DNA from: Limiplasma sp036652695
GTDB lineage: Bacteria > Bacillota > Clostridia > Christensenellales > Aristaeellaceae
Reading direction: 5' to 3'
Assembly: GCA_036652695.1 (NCBI GenBank)
Contig: JAVVVJ010000004.1
Coordinates: 13,440-77,439, forward strand
Length of the DNA stretch: 64,000 nucleotides
Every line of letters begins with the position of its first letter. Position 1 is the stretch's first letter. The notes beneath the pieces are model-generated. The model had not been told where the DNA came from and did not search any database. It saw nothing but the letters and a program-made list of their open reading frames with translations. Positions 25,090-34,158 of this stretch are shown here, one piece after another. The translations under genes and the position numbers were made by a program.

Positions 25090-26814
25090 ATGAAGGCTTT
25101 TTTCAGAAGGTTTTTAACGCTTCGCGCGTCAATCCTGACGATCGTGCTGGTCTGCTGGCTTGCGCCCACGCTGCTGCTGGGCGTTTTTTTAGGTACGCGC
25201 TTTTTTACGGCGCTACAGGAGAAAACGGAAGTATCGCTGATGACGGCGGCAGAGCAGGCGCAGGTGCGCACCATGGAGAACCTGAACGCGGTGGTCACGC
25301 TGGCAAAGGACGCGGTATATGATGGGACGTTGGCGGATGTCATTGAGAGCTATGACCGGGGCGCTACCACTTATGAGGTATATTTTTCGCAGTGCCGTGG
25401 ATATTTGGAGCGCAAGTATGGGCGGGAACGACTGCTGGATTTCGCGCTGTTTTTTCGCGTGCATAACCCGGCGGGCATTTTTTACACCACGGATGATTAT
25501 CCGGAGGCGGTCTATTTCCAGACGAACGTGCTCCAAAACGTGCTGCGGATGAGCGAAGAGCTGGATACGGGCTGCCGCTTTTTCCAAAGTGACGGGCATA
25601 TGTATTTGGTGCGCAACCTTTACAGCATTCGAATGGAGCGGCTGGGCGTGCTGGTGCTGGGGCTGAACGCGGAAAGGCTCTTTGCTCCAGCCAATGAGGC
25701 GGTAGCGAAAATGGGCATGAACTGTTTGATTCGGCTGGATCAGTACGCAAGCGGAGACGATCGCTTCGTGGAGGCGGCGCGGGGCCTGAGCGAGGATGGG
25801 GAATACCTGCTGTATACGCTGGATGGCGCAACGCGGGATTATGATCTGCTGTTTCAAATTCAGGCGGATAAGCGCGCGGTGTACCGGGAAATGGAGACGT
25901 TCCGTACCATCATGTGGTGGATGTTTGCGCTGCTGGTGCCGATCTGCGCGCTGCTCACAACGTTTGTGAACCGGCGCATCGTGCGCCCCATCCGTTTGCT
26001 GAGCGAGGCGTCCATCCGCATCCGGGGCGGCGAGCTGGGGATTACGGTGCCCATGCGCGGCGGCGATGAGCTGGGTCAGCTGGGAAGCGCGTTTTCCGGC
26101 ATGAGCGTGCAGCTGAAATACCTTGTGGATAAATCCTACAAGGAAGAAATCGCGCTGCGCGACGCGCGTATTCAGGCCATGCAAAGCCGCATCAACGCTC
26201 ATTTTTTGAACAATGCGCTGGAAACCATCAATTGGCAGGCGCGCATGGAGGGCAGCGAAACCATTGGCACCATGGTGGAGGCGTTGAGCTGCTTGCTCAA
26301 CGCGAGCATGGATCGCAACGAGCGTCATTTGGTGCCCTTGAGCGAGGAGCTTACGGTGGCGGAGGCGTATTTCTATTTCATTGGTCTGCGGTTTGGCGAA
26401 AAGCTGGTTGTGTGGAAAACGGTGGAGAGCGGGCTGGAAAGCGTGCTGGTGCCACGGTTGGTGATTCAAACGCTGGTTGAGAACGCAATTGAGCACGGGA
26501 TTGCGCCCATGGGCGGCGGGCGGATACAGCTCACGGTGTTTCGGCGAGAGGAGCGGCTCACGGTGGAGGTCGTCAACAACGGCAAGAAGCTTTCTGAAGA
26601 GGATTTTGTGCGCATGCGCCGCCTGATGGCGGGCGAAGGGAAAAGCGGGGAGCATATGGGCATCCACAATGTGGCTCGCCGCTTGAAGCTGCTTTACGGC
26701 ACGCGAGCCTCCTTGGTGATTCACGCGGATGAGCGCGGGCAGACGGTAGCGGCTTTCACCGTGCCCGTTTCGCACGATGAAAGAGAAATTTTGGATCCAC
26801 CGCAGATCGGTTAG
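25090..26814 (+). CDS. YesM-type sensor histidine kinase
   Basis: 574-residue membrane sensor kinase of the YesM family that usually controls sugar transport genes. Two helices (about 14-36 and 275-295) flank an external sensor domain; a HAMP segment follows (RRIVRPIRLLSEASIRI). The His_kinase domain has QSRINAHFLNNALETI with H371 as phosphoacceptor; the usual INPHFLYN box is changed to INAHFLNN. The ATPase part has LVIQTLVENAIEHGI and GEHMGIHNVARRL. AAAGGAGCG precedes the ATG at 25090. Its partner regulator lies two genes downstream, with a binding protein between them. Confidence 0.9.
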   Translation: MKAFFRRFLTLRASILTIVLVCWLAPTLLLGVFLGTRFFTALQEKTEVSLMTAAEQAQVRTMENLNAVVTLAKDAVYDGTLADVIESYDRGATTYEVYFSQCRGYLERKYGRERLLDFALFFRVHNPAGIFYTTDDYPEAVYFQTNVLQNVLRMSEELDTGCRFFQSDGHMYLVRNLYSIRMERLGVLVLGLNAERLFAPANEAVAKMGMNCLIRLDQYASGDDRFVEAARGLSEDGEYLLYTLDGATRDYDLLFQIQADKRAVYREMETFRTIMWWMFALLVPICALLTTFVNRRIVRPIRLLSEASIRIRGGELGITVPMRGGDELGQLGSAFSGMSVQLKYLVDKSYKEEIALRDARIQAMQSRINAHFLNNALETINWQARMEGSETIGTMVEALSCLLNASMDRNERHLVPLSEELTVAEAYFYFIGLRFGEKLVVWKTVESGLESVLVPRLVIQTLVENAIEHGIAPMGGGRIQLTVFRREERLTVEVVNNGKKLSEEDFVRMRRLMAGEGKSGEHMGIHNVARRLKLLYGTRASLVIHADERGQTVAAFTVPVSHDEREILDPPQIG

Positions 26815-26842
26815 TGACAAACGAAAGAGAAACCGCTATAAT
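26814..26842 (+). promoter_or_regulatory. Sigma-A promoter of the sugar-binding protein gene
   Basis: GTGACA (26814-26819), 17 bases, TATAAT (26837-26842). The -35 begins at the last base of the kinase stop codon, so the binding protein and regulator have their own promoter. Confidence 0.68.
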
Positions 26843-26885
26843 AAGGGTAGCTCGGGTGAGCATTATCACAGCGAGGATGTGCGAG

Positions 26886-28091
26886 ATGAAAAAAATAAGC
26901 TTGCTTTGCATAACAGCACTGCTGTTTTTTGCATGCTCCTGCGCGCAGGCTGATGGCGTGACACTCAAAACGGTCAGCATCTTTGCGGGCACGGACGCTG
27001 CCGCGGATACCTACGCGGCGCTTTTGAAAAAATGGCAGGATGAAACGGGCAATACGGTGAGCGATTTTTCCGCCACCTCGGATGAGGCGTGGAAAAGAGG
27101 CGTGCTAAAGGACTTTGCCGCTGGAAACGAAGCGGATGTGATGTTCTTTTTTGCCAAAACAGCCGACAGTGAAGCCATTTTGAGCAAGGTAATGCCCATT
27201 GCCGATATCAACGCCGCCTATCCGGAGGCGCACTTGACGATGGACAAGGCGGTGACTGAGCTGAACGGCCAGATTTACGCCATTCCCGTGCGCCCCTACT
27301 GGGAAGCGCTCTTTTGCAACGTGGATCTGTTTGAACGCTATGAGCTGGCGCTGCCGGATACGTGGGAGAAGCTTGAAACGGCGGTCAAGACCTTCCGCGA
27401 CGCGGGTATTGTACCCATCGCGGTCAGCCTGAGCGACGTGCCGCATTATCTGGCGGAATTCTGCATTTTATGCGCGGGCAGCGACAAGGATTATACCGCG
27501 CGCCCGGCGGCGGGGGAGAGCGTGCCTCAAAGCTGGGTGGAGGGCATGGCGCTGATTCACAGGCTGTATGAGATGGGCGCGTTTACCAAGGATGTCAATG
27601 CCACCACGGAGGCCGCCACCAGCCAGATGTTCCGGGAAAAGAAGGCCGCCATGCAGGTGGACGGCAGCTGGTTTGCCAACAGCCTCACGCAGGAGGGCAT
27701 GCTTAGCACGGCGGTGATCCCCTTCCCTGCCTTGCGTGCGCAAAAGGGCGGAGCAGCGTATATCTCCGGCGTTTCCATGGGCTTCTACCTAAGCCGCGCC
27801 GCGTGGAAGGATAGCCGGCGGCGCGATGCGGCGGTTGATCTGCTGCGTTTTCTGACCACGGGGGAAAACGTGACGGCGCTAGGCGTATACAACATTTCCG
27901 GCATGCTGCTGGAAAGCTATCAAAACATGGAAAAAACGGTGAAGGATCGCTATACGCCCATTCAGGACGATATGCAGTCCGAGGCACGCGGCAAATGGCT
28001 GAGCTGCATTCCCGGCGTTGCCGATGGCAGCGTTGATCCTGAAAAGATGTGGGCAGAGATCATGGAGATGGATCCGTTTGCCGCGCGATAG
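26886..28091 (+). CDS. Extracellular solute-binding protein (sugar type, family 1)
   Basis: 401 residues of the family 1 sugar-binding fold. The N-terminus MKKISLLCITALLFFACSCAQADG is a signal sequence with cysteines at 17 and 19 that could be a lipobox (FFAC or ACSC), so a lipoprotein is likely. The body has LLKKWQDETGNTV, ADVMFFFAKTADSE, YAIPVRPYWEALFCNVDLFERY and MQVDGSWFANSL, all usual in binding proteins. No ABC permease or ATPase gene is nearby. Lying between a YesM-like kinase and a YesN-like regulator, it may feed the sensor or serve a distant transporter. Confidence 0.88.
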   Translation: MKKISLLCITALLFFACSCAQADGVTLKTVSIFAGTDAAADTYAALLKKWQDETGNTVSDFSATSDEAWKRGVLKDFAAGNEADVMFFFAKTADSEAILSKVMPIADINAAYPEAHLTMDKAVTELNGQIYAIPVRPYWEALFCNVDLFERYELALPDTWEKLETAVKTFRDAGIVPIAVSLSDVPHYLAEFCILCAGSDKDYTARPAAGESVPQSWVEGMALIHRLYEMGAFTKDVNATTEAATSQMFREKKAAMQVDGSWFANSLTQEGMLSTAVIPFPALRAQKGGAAYISGVSMGFYLSRAAWKDSRRRDAAVDLLRFLTTGENVTALGVYNISGMLLESYQNMEKTVKDRYTPIQDDMQSEARGKWLSCIPGVADGSVDPEKMWAEIMEMDPFAAR

Positions 28092-28120
28092 CAAATCCGG
28101 GCACGAAAGGTGGAGACGGC

Positions 28121-28864
28121 ATGTATCGTGTGGTGCTGGTAGATGACGAGCATATCATCCTTCAAGGGCTGCAAAAGGTGGTTCCGTGGGCAGAATATGG
28201 CTGTGAGGTGGCGGGAACCGCCGCGGACGGTGTAACGGGCATGGAGCTAATCCGCAAGGTACACCCGCAGATTTTGTTTACGGATATCCGCATGCCCAAT
28301 ATGGACGGCCTGAGCATGGTGGCGGCGCTGGCGAGCGAATTCCCCGCCATGCAGATTTGCGTGCTTACGGCTTATCGGGATTTTGATTATGCGCAGCGCG
28401 CCATCCATTTGGGTGTGAGCCGCTATTTGCTCAAACCCAGCAAGATGGAGGAGCTAAAGGAAGCCATTCGCCATATGACGGATACGCTGCACGCCCTGCC
28501 GCCGCAGGAGCAGCCCGAGGACGATATCATGCCCAGCGAGGCAGGCAATTTTGTGGCGCGCGCCGCCATGCAGTACATCAAAGAGCATTTCACCGAGCAT
28601 ATCAGCCTTGGCGAGGTGGCGGACAGCGTATATGTAAGCCCTTGGCATTTGAGCAAGCTCATCAACGGCCATATCGGGCAGAGCTTCTTTGACATTTTAA
28701 ACGGATTGCGCATCGCGCGGGCAAAGGAGCTTTTGCCAGATCCGGCGCTAAAGGTGCATGAAATAGCGCTGATGGTGGGCTTTGGCGATGTGGCGCATTT
28801 CAGCAAGAATTTTAAAAAGGCAACAGGCAAAAGCCCGATGGAGTTTCGGCAGAGCGGGGAATGA
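28121..28864 (+). CDS. YesN-type response regulator, AraC family output
   Basis: 247 residues. Receiver domain 1-120 with VDDEHIILQGL, the phosphoacceptor D55 (LFTDIRMPN), T83 in VLTAYRDF and K103 (RYLLKPSKMEEL). The C-terminal 100 residues are an AraC-type double HTH (AADSVYVSPWHLSKLI-like, then FGDVAHFSKNFKKATGKSP). It is 250 residues rather than 500, the compact YesN form. AAAGGTGGAGA precedes the ATG at 28121. Likely the partner of the kinase at 25090 and activator of the neighbouring glycosidase or transport genes. Confidence 0.92.
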   Translation: MYRVVLVDDEHIILQGLQKVVPWAEYGCEVAGTAADGVTGMELIRKVHPQILFTDIRMPNMDGLSMVAALASEFPAMQICVLTAYRDFDYAQRAIHLGVSRYLLKPSKMEELKEAIRHMTDTLHALPPQEQPEDDIMPSEAGNFVARAAMQYIKEHFTEHISLGEVADSVYVSPWHLSKLINGHIGQSFFDILNGLRIARAKELLPDPALKVHEIALMVGFGDVAHFSKNFKKATGKSPMEFRQSGE

Positions 28865-28880
28865 GAGGAAGGTATTGGAG

Positions 28881-30923
28881 ATGGACATCCAGTTTGCGTT
28901 GAATGGCATTCATGTGGATATCGGCGTGGATGAGGAGGGGCGCGTGGCGCTGTGGAACTGCTCTGCGGACGAATGCCCGCGTAGGGGCAATGGTCGATTT
29001 GATCCGCTTGTGGAGGTGCAGGGCGTCGGCTACAACCAAAACACGCATCATGGCAGCAAGCATGTGCTCCATTCGCCCGGCTCGGAGCTTCGCTACGAGG
29101 CGCACGCGCTCACGCGCAATGAGCAAGGCGATGTGTTTACGCTATCGCAGAAGACCGCCGATGTGCGCGTAACCACACGCTGGCAGTTTTACGATGGCGT
29201 TTGCGCCCTGCGCGCGCTAACGGAGGTGGAGAACCTCGCAGGCGAGGTGTTCCCGCTGCAATATCTGTCCTCCTTCGCACTGACCGGCCTTGGCCACGGC
29301 AAGGACGCGCGCGGCGGCGACTACCGCATGGCGATTCCGCACAACACTTGGTATGGCGAATGCCAGTGGAAGCAGCATACGCTGCACGAGCTGGGCTATG
29401 ACCCAGTCAACAATTGCAGCGTCAAGCGCATTGGGCTTGGCAATACGGGCACTTGGGCGTGCGGCGAGCATTTGCCCATGGGCAGCCTTGTGCAACCCGG
29501 TCACGCCATGACTTGGCAGATTGAGACAAGCGCGAGCTGGTGCTGGGAGCTGAGCGATTTGGACGATCAGCTCTACCTGCGGCTCTCCGGCCCCTCGTGG
29601 GTGGAGCATCAGTTTCTCAAAAAACTGAAGCCCGGCGAACACTTTACCTCCGTGCCGTGCGCGGTGGCGTTTTCCAAGGCGGGCTTTGAAGGCACCCTGC
29701 GGGAGCTTACGCGGTACCGCCGCCTCATTCGCCGCCCAAATGCGGATAACGCGCACCCCAGCGTGATTTTTAACGATTATATGAACTGCTTGGATGGCGA
29801 CCCGACCACCGCGAAGGAGCTGCCGCTGATTGACGCGGCGGCAGAGGCGGGATGCCAGTATTACTGTGTGGATGCGGGCTGGTATGACGATGGCCCTTGG
29901 TGGGATGGCGTCGGCGAGTGGCTTCCGGCAAAGAAGCGCTTTCCGGGCGGCCTGGGCGAGGTGCTTGGCTATATTCGCCAAAAGGGCATGATTCCAGGGC
30001 TTTGGCTGGAGCTGGAGGTCATGGGCATTCGCTGCCCGCTTGCCAGTCAAGTGCCGGACGATTGGTTCTTCCAGCTGCAAGGTCGGCGCGTGATCGATGA
30101 AAGCCGCTATCAGCTTGATTTCCGCAACCCGGCGGTCATCCGCCATGCGGATGGCGTGATCGACCGGCTTGTGCGGGACTATGGCGTGGGCTATATCAAG
30201 ATGGATTACAACATCAATGCGGGCGTGGGCACAGATCACGCGTCGGACAGCGTGGGCGAAGGTCTCCTCGCACACACGCGCGCCTACCTTGCTTGGCTGG
30301 ACGGCGTGTTTGCGCGCTATCCCGAGCTGGTGATTGAGAACTGCTCCAGCGGCGGCATGCGCATGGAGTATTCGCACCTGAGCCGCTACAGCATCCAAAG
30401 CGTGACCGACCAAACCGACTATGTGAAGATGGCCTGCATCGCCTGCAACTGCATGACGGCCTGCACGCCTGAGCAGGCGGCGATCTGGAGCTATCCCCTG
30501 CGCGATGGCGATGAGGAGGCGACTGCCTTTAACATGGTCAACGCCATGCTGCTGCGCATTCATCAGAGCGGGCATCTGCCCGAGCTTGCGCCCGCGTGTC
30601 GCGCCTTGGTGCACGAGGGCATCCGTCAACATTTGGCGATGACGGAGGAGCTAAAGGATGGCTTGCCCTTCTGGCCGATGGGTCTAGGTCAGTTTGGCGA
30701 TGCGTTCCTCTGCGTGGGGGTGGATTGCGGCAATCGCGCTTATTTGGCGGTATGGCACACGGAGCCATGCACCGCAGAAATTGAAATTCCGCTCGCGGGC
30801 TGGCGTGATGCGCGGTGCATTTATCCCCAAGCCCTGCCAACTGTTTACAACTGGGAGGACGGAGTTTTGCGTGTGGAGCTCAAGGGAGCAAGCGCGCGGT
30901 TGTTCAGCCTTGCGGCGAAATAA
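28881..30923 (+). CDS. GH36 alpha-galactosidase
   Basis: 680-residue retaining alpha-galactosidase (clan GH-D). N-terminal beta-supersandwich, then a TIM barrel with YYCVDAGWYDDGPWW, the nucleophile D442 in YIKMDYNINAG, and ENCSSGGMRMEY plus SVTDQTDY, where D510 or D513 should be the acid/base. It lacks a signal peptide, so it acts on imported oligosaccharides such as galactosylated mannan, melibiose or raffinose. GGTATTGGAG precedes the ATG at 28881, 16 bases after the regulator stop, so it is probably a target of that two-component system. An alpha-N-acetylgalactosaminidase activity cannot be ruled out. Confidence 0.9.
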   Translation: MDIQFALNGIHVDIGVDEEGRVALWNCSADECPRRGNGRFDPLVEVQGVGYNQNTHHGSKHVLHSPGSELRYEAHALTRNEQGDVFTLSQKTADVRVTTRWQFYDGVCALRALTEVENLAGEVFPLQYLSSFALTGLGHGKDARGGDYRMAIPHNTWYGECQWKQHTLHELGYDPVNNCSVKRIGLGNTGTWACGEHLPMGSLVQPGHAMTWQIETSASWCWELSDLDDQLYLRLSGPSWVEHQFLKKLKPGEHFTSVPCAVAFSKAGFEGTLRELTRYRRLIRRPNADNAHPSVIFNDYMNCLDGDPTTAKELPLIDAAAEAGCQYYCVDAGWYDDGPWWDGVGEWLPAKKRFPGGLGEVLGYIRQKGMIPGLWLELEVMGIRCPLASQVPDDWFFQLQGRRVIDESRYQLDFRNPAVIRHADGVIDRLVRDYGVGYIKMDYNINAGVGTDHASDSVGEGLLAHTRAYLAWLDGVFARYPELVIENCSSGGMRMEYSHLSRYSIQSVTDQTDYVKMACIACNCMTACTPEQAAIWSYPLRDGDEEATAFNMVNAMLLRIHQSGHLPELAPACRALVHEGIRQHLAMTEELKDGLPFWPMGLGQFGDAFLCVGVDCGNRAYLAVWHTEPCTAEIEIPLAGWRDARCIYPQALPTVYNWEDGVLRVELKGASARLFSLAAK

Positions 30924-30937
30924 TTGCTGGAAATTGT

Positions 30938-30963
30938 GAGGCTGCGTCATTTTGCGCAGCCTC
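30938..30963. terminator. Hairpin after the alpha-galactosidase gene
   Basis: GAGGCTGCG (30938-30946) pairs with CGCAGCCTC (30955-30963) across an 8-base loop. No T tract follows, so termination is possible but not certain. Confidence 0.5.
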
Positions 30964-31012
30964 ATGCGCTGGTAAAAACAATTCTTTTGCACCGCCGAGG
31001 CTCGAAAAAGCC

Positions 31013-31041
31013 TTGTTGCCGCTCCGGAAACATGCTACAAT
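31013..31041 (+). promoter_or_regulatory. Sigma-A promoter of the malic enzyme gene
   Basis: TTGTTG (31013-31018), 17 bases, TACAAT (31036-31041), 40 bases before the ATG. Confidence 0.65.
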
Positions 31042-31081
31042 AAGCCGGTTCACACAAGCATAAAAGGAGCGATATACAGAT

Positions 31082-32266
31082 ATGGATATCAGAGCCGAGG
31101 CGCTTGAAAAGCACTATGAATGGGCTGGCAAGCTGGAAATCGCACCGCGCGTACACATTACAGACCGCAAGGCGCTGTCCCTTGCGTACACGCCGGGCGT
31201 GGCAGAGCCATGCATGGTCATCCATAACGACATTGATAAATCCTACGAGCTTACGCGCCGCCATAACCTCGTGGCTGTGATCACGGATGGTACGGCGGTG
31301 CTGGGCTTAGGCGATATTGGGCCGGAGGCTGGCATGCCCGTGATGGAAGGCAAATGCGTGCTGTTCAAGGAATTCGCGGATGTGGATGCGATTCCGCTGT
31401 GCATCAAAACCAAAAACGTGGACGAGATTGTGCGCACGGTGTACCTGCTTTCCGGCAGCTTTGGCGGGATCAACCTAGAGGATATCGGCGCGCCGCGCTG
31501 CTTTGAGGTGGAGCGCAAGCTCAAGGAAATCTGCGATATCCCTGTGTTCCATGATGATCAGCACGGTACGGCGGTGGTTGTGGCGGCGGCGCTGATGAAC
31601 GCGCTCAAGCTGGTTGGCAAAAAGATGGAGAATACCACCTGCGTTATCAATGGCGCAGGCGCGGCGGGCATTGCCATCGCAAAGCATTTGCTGCGGTTTG
31701 GCATTGGCAATTTAATTTTGCTGGGCAAGCATGGCATTGTGGTGGAGGGGCGTGAAAAGCTAAGCCCCGCGCAGGAGGAGCTTAGCCATGTGACCAACAA
31801 ACACCGCCTAAGCGGCGGCCTCAAAGAGGCGGTTGCGGGCGCGGATGCGTTTGTGGGCGTAAGCGTGCCCGGCGTGATGACGGCGGAGCTGGTGGCGTCC
31901 ATGGCTGAAAAGCCCATCGTGTTCCCCATGGCTAACCCCGTGCCGGAGATCATGCCCGAGGTGGCATTGCAGGCGGGTGCGGCGGTCGTTGGCACAGGGC
32001 GCAGCGATTATGATAACCAGATTAATAACGTGCTGGCTTTCCCGGGCATCTTTCGGGGTGCGCTGGACGTGCGTGCGCGGGACATCACCGATGAAATGAA
32101 GGTTGCCGCATCGCTGGCGATTGCGGCGCTCGTGACGGATGAGGAGCTTTCATCGAGCTATATTCTGCCACAGGCGTTTGACAAGCGCGTAGGCCCGGCG
32201 GTAGCGCGCGCGGTAGCCGAAGCGGCGGTTAAATGCGGCGTTGCGCGCTTGCCCCTCAAGGGCTGA
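31082..32266 (+). CDS. Malic enzyme (malate dehydrogenase, oxaloacetate-decarboxylating)
   Basis: 394-residue bacterial malic enzyme that converts malate to pyruvate and CO2 with reduction of NAD(P). The N-terminal catalytic domain has LSLAYTPGVAEPCM, the metal-binding FGGINLEDIGAPRCFEVE and VFHDDQHGTAVV; the Rossmann domain has VINGAGAAGIAIAK (about 183-196). It is the short, single-domain form lacking a phosphotransacetylase extension. It links four-carbon acids to pyruvate in fermentation. AAAGGAGCG precedes the ATG at 31082. It shares direction with the GNAT gene 17 bases downstream. Confidence 0.94.
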   Translation: MDIRAEALEKHYEWAGKLEIAPRVHITDRKALSLAYTPGVAEPCMVIHNDIDKSYELTRRHNLVAVITDGTAVLGLGDIGPEAGMPVMEGKCVLFKEFADVDAIPLCIKTKNVDEIVRTVYLLSGSFGGINLEDIGAPRCFEVERKLKEICDIPVFHDDQHGTAVVVAAALMNALKLVGKKMENTTCVINGAGAAGIAIAKHLLRFGIGNLILLGKHGIVVEGREKLSPAQEELSHVTNKHRLSGGLKEAVAGADAFVGVSVPGVMTAELVASMAEKPIVFPMANPVPEIMPEVALQAGAAVVGTGRSDYDNQINNVLAFPGIFRGALDVRARDITDEMKVAASLAIAALVTDEELSSSYILPQAFDKRVGPAVARAVAEAAVKCGVARLPLKG

Positions 32267-32283
32267 AAAGGAACGTGACAGAC

Positions 32284-32787
32284 ATGCTGAGGCTTCGCCC
32301 TTACCGTGAAAGCGATGCGGAAACGATTGTTTCTTGGGTGGCGGATGAAAGGGTTTTGCGCCAGTGGAGCGCAAATCTGCTTGGCGCGTTTCCACCAACA
32401 AGCGAAGGCCTGAACGCCTACTATCGCAAAGAGGCAAACGCCGCCCTTATGCCCTTTACCGCCTTTGATGAAAATGGAGTGGCAGGGCATTTTTTCCTTT
32501 GCCTGCGGGATGCGGATATGAAAATTGCCCGCGTCGGACTGGTGATTGTGGATGGCGAAAAAAGGGGCAAGGGCTATGGCAAAGAGCTGCTCGCACTGGC
32601 AAAGGCCTATGCCTTTGGCTTGTTGAAGGCAGAGCGCATGACGCTGGGCGTGTTTGAAAACAACGCACAGGCGCGGCATTGCTACCGCGCCTGTGGCTTT
32701 CGCCAAATGGAGGGCGAGCTGCGCACATGCCAGTTTGAAAATGGTGAATTGTGGAATTGCTTCGATATGGAAGCATTGAAAGCGTGA
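32284..32787 (+). CDS. GNAT family N-acetyltransferase (RimJ/RimL-like)
   Basis: 167-residue acetyl-CoA-dependent acetyltransferase. It starts MLRLRPYRESDAETIVSWVAD, as RimJ-type enzymes do; the acetyl-CoA loop is VDGEKRGKGYGKELLALA and the later strand has LGVFENNAQARHCYRACGFRQ. The acceptor is unknown. AAAGGA ten bases upstream supports the ATG at 32284. It is cotranscribed with malic enzyme and convergent with mutY. Confidence 0.9.
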   Translation: MLRLRPYRESDAETIVSWVADERVLRQWSANLLGAFPPTSEGLNAYYRKEANAALMPFTAFDENGVAGHFFLCLRDADMKIARVGLVIVDGEKRGKGYGKELLALAKAYAFGLLKAERMTLGVFENNAQARHCYRACGFRQMEGELRTCQFENGELWNCFDMEALKA

Positions 32788-32808
32788 AATGCTGCCAACA
32801 ACGGAGCT

Positions 32809-33867
32809 TTATCCCTCACCATCCGCAGCTGCCATTGCCGCCGCCTTTGCCGCTTTCATGGCGGTGGGCAAGGGCAGGGCAGAAAGCTCCTGAGGCGAAG
32901 CAAAATGCGCATGATGCTCGGCGAGCCACTGCTCTTTAGGCGCTTGGGTGAGCGGGAAGCGCAGGAGCTGCATCTCCCACACGCGGTGCGTGAAAACATG
33001 GCGGGCAGAGCCGAGCGGCACGCAAGCGCCGCAGGAAAGCCCTGCTTCCGATAGCAGCTCGCGCACGCGGCTGGGATCGGTTTCTTCCTCGATGAGCCAA
33101 AAAACATACAGGCCGCGAAGCATGCGTTGGTCACGGCGCACCACAAGCACCTTGCCATCGTAGGTCAACAGGCAAACCGCTACGTCCACAAGCTTGGGCG
33201 GGCGTTTTTTTTCGTGGATGGGCAGAAGCTCCGCATCGCCTTCGTGGGCGGCGTTACATAGCGCAAACCATGGGCACAGGTCGCAAGCGGGCATTGCGGG
33301 CGCGCAGAGCGTTGCGCCAAGCTCCATCAGCGCCTGATTATAGTCGCCAACGCGGGCTGAGGGAAGGCTTTCAAACACAAGCGCGCGGATCTGTCGCTGC
33401 GTGGCGGGCGCGCCGATATCTTCCCGCACGCCGAAAAAACGCGCGGCGACACGGTAGACGTTGCCGTCAATCGCGGGTACGCGTTCGTCAAAGGCGATGC
33501 TGGCAACCGCGCCTGCCGTATACGGCCCGATGCCGCTCAGCTTGAGCATTTCATCATAGCTGTGCGGAAATTCGCCGCCAAATTCGGCCAGCATGAGCTT
33601 CGCGGCCTTTTGCAGGTTGCGTGCGCGGCTGTAGTAGCCAAGCCCCTCCCAAGCCTTCAAAACCTGCTCCTGCGGTGCTTGGGCGAGCGCCTCTATGGTG
33701 GGGAAAAGCGCCAAAAAGCGTGCGTAGTACCCCTTTACGGTTTCTACGCGCGTCTGCTGGAGCATGATTTCCGATATCCATATGCGATAGGGGTTTTTGG
33801 AGCTGCGCCAAGGCAGATCGCGCTTGACGCGGTCGTACCACGCGAGCAGTAACGGGGCTGGTTGCAT
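32809..33867 (-). CDS. mutY: A/G-specific adenine DNA glycosylase MutY
   Basis: 352-residue MutY, which removes adenine opposite 8-oxoguanine. Catalytic E33 lies in WISEIMLQQT, the helix-hairpin-helix is LSGIGPYTAGAVA and the catalytic Asp is D134 in AIDGNVYRV. The [4Fe-4S] cluster cysteines C188, C195, C198 and C204 follow the C-x6-C-x2-C-x5-C pattern. The C-terminal 120 residues are a NUDIX-like domain that reads 8-oxoG (VDVAVCLLTYDGKVLVVRRD). AAGGAGGAACC precedes the ATG at 33867. Stands alone on the minus strand. Confidence 0.96.
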   Translation of the reverse strand: MQPAPLLLAWYDRVKRDLPWRSSKNPYRIWISEIMLQQTRVETVKGYYARFLALFPTIEALAQAPQEQVLKAWEGLGYYSRARNLQKAAKLMLAEFGGEFPHSYDEMLKLSGIGPYTAGAVASIAFDERVPAIDGNVYRVAARFFGVREDIGAPATQRQIRALVFESLPSARVGDYNQALMELGATLCAPAMPACDLCPWFALCNAAHEGDAELLPIHEKKRPPKLVDVAVCLLTYDGKVLVVRRDQRMLRGLYVFWLIEEETDPSRVRELLSEAGLSCGACVPLGSARHVFTHRVWEMQLLRFPLTQAPKEQWLAEHHAHFASPQELSALPLPTAMKAAKAAAMAAADGEG

Positions 33868-34053
33868 GCTGGTTCCTCCTTACTGGTAGGCAATCGCTAT
33901 TGTACCATATCGCGGGGTGGATGATGAAATGAAGAATGCGTGAAAACGAGAGAAAAAACGAGATAATCAGACTTGAATCAAGAAATAGTGGATATGGCTG
34001 CTTGCTGTACTTGCAGGAAGGGGATTGATAGGCAATTTCGGGCAGCAGACAGC

Positions 34054-34082
34054 TTGCGCCAACCCATGAAATGACGTATAGT
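34054..34082 (+). promoter_or_regulatory. Sigma-A promoter of groESL
   Basis: TTGCGC (34054-34059), 17 bases, TATAGT (34077-34082), directly before the CIRCE element. Confidence 0.72.
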
Positions 34083-34093
34083 AACACATGTTG

Positions 34094-34120
34094 TTAGCAC
34101 TCGAGTGGAATGAGTGCTAA
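34094..34120 (+). promoter_or_regulatory. CIRCE operator (HrcA binding site)
   Basis: TTAGCACTC, nine bases, GAGTGCTAA: a perfect match to the CIRCE consensus. It begins 11 bases after the -10 box, so HrcA would block initiation of groESL until heat shock. Confidence 0.97.
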
Positions 34121-34158
34121 CAGAAACAGAATGATAACGAGCAGAGGAGGAAATCTTC

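Noticed and set aside
25213..26820. A 535-codon minus-strand frame opposite the sensor kinase
   Set aside because: Antisense shadow; His/Arg-rich low-complexity product.
29217..30632. A 471-codon minus-strand frame opposite the alpha-galactosidase
   Set aside because: Same shadow effect in GC-rich codons; no ribosome site or motif.
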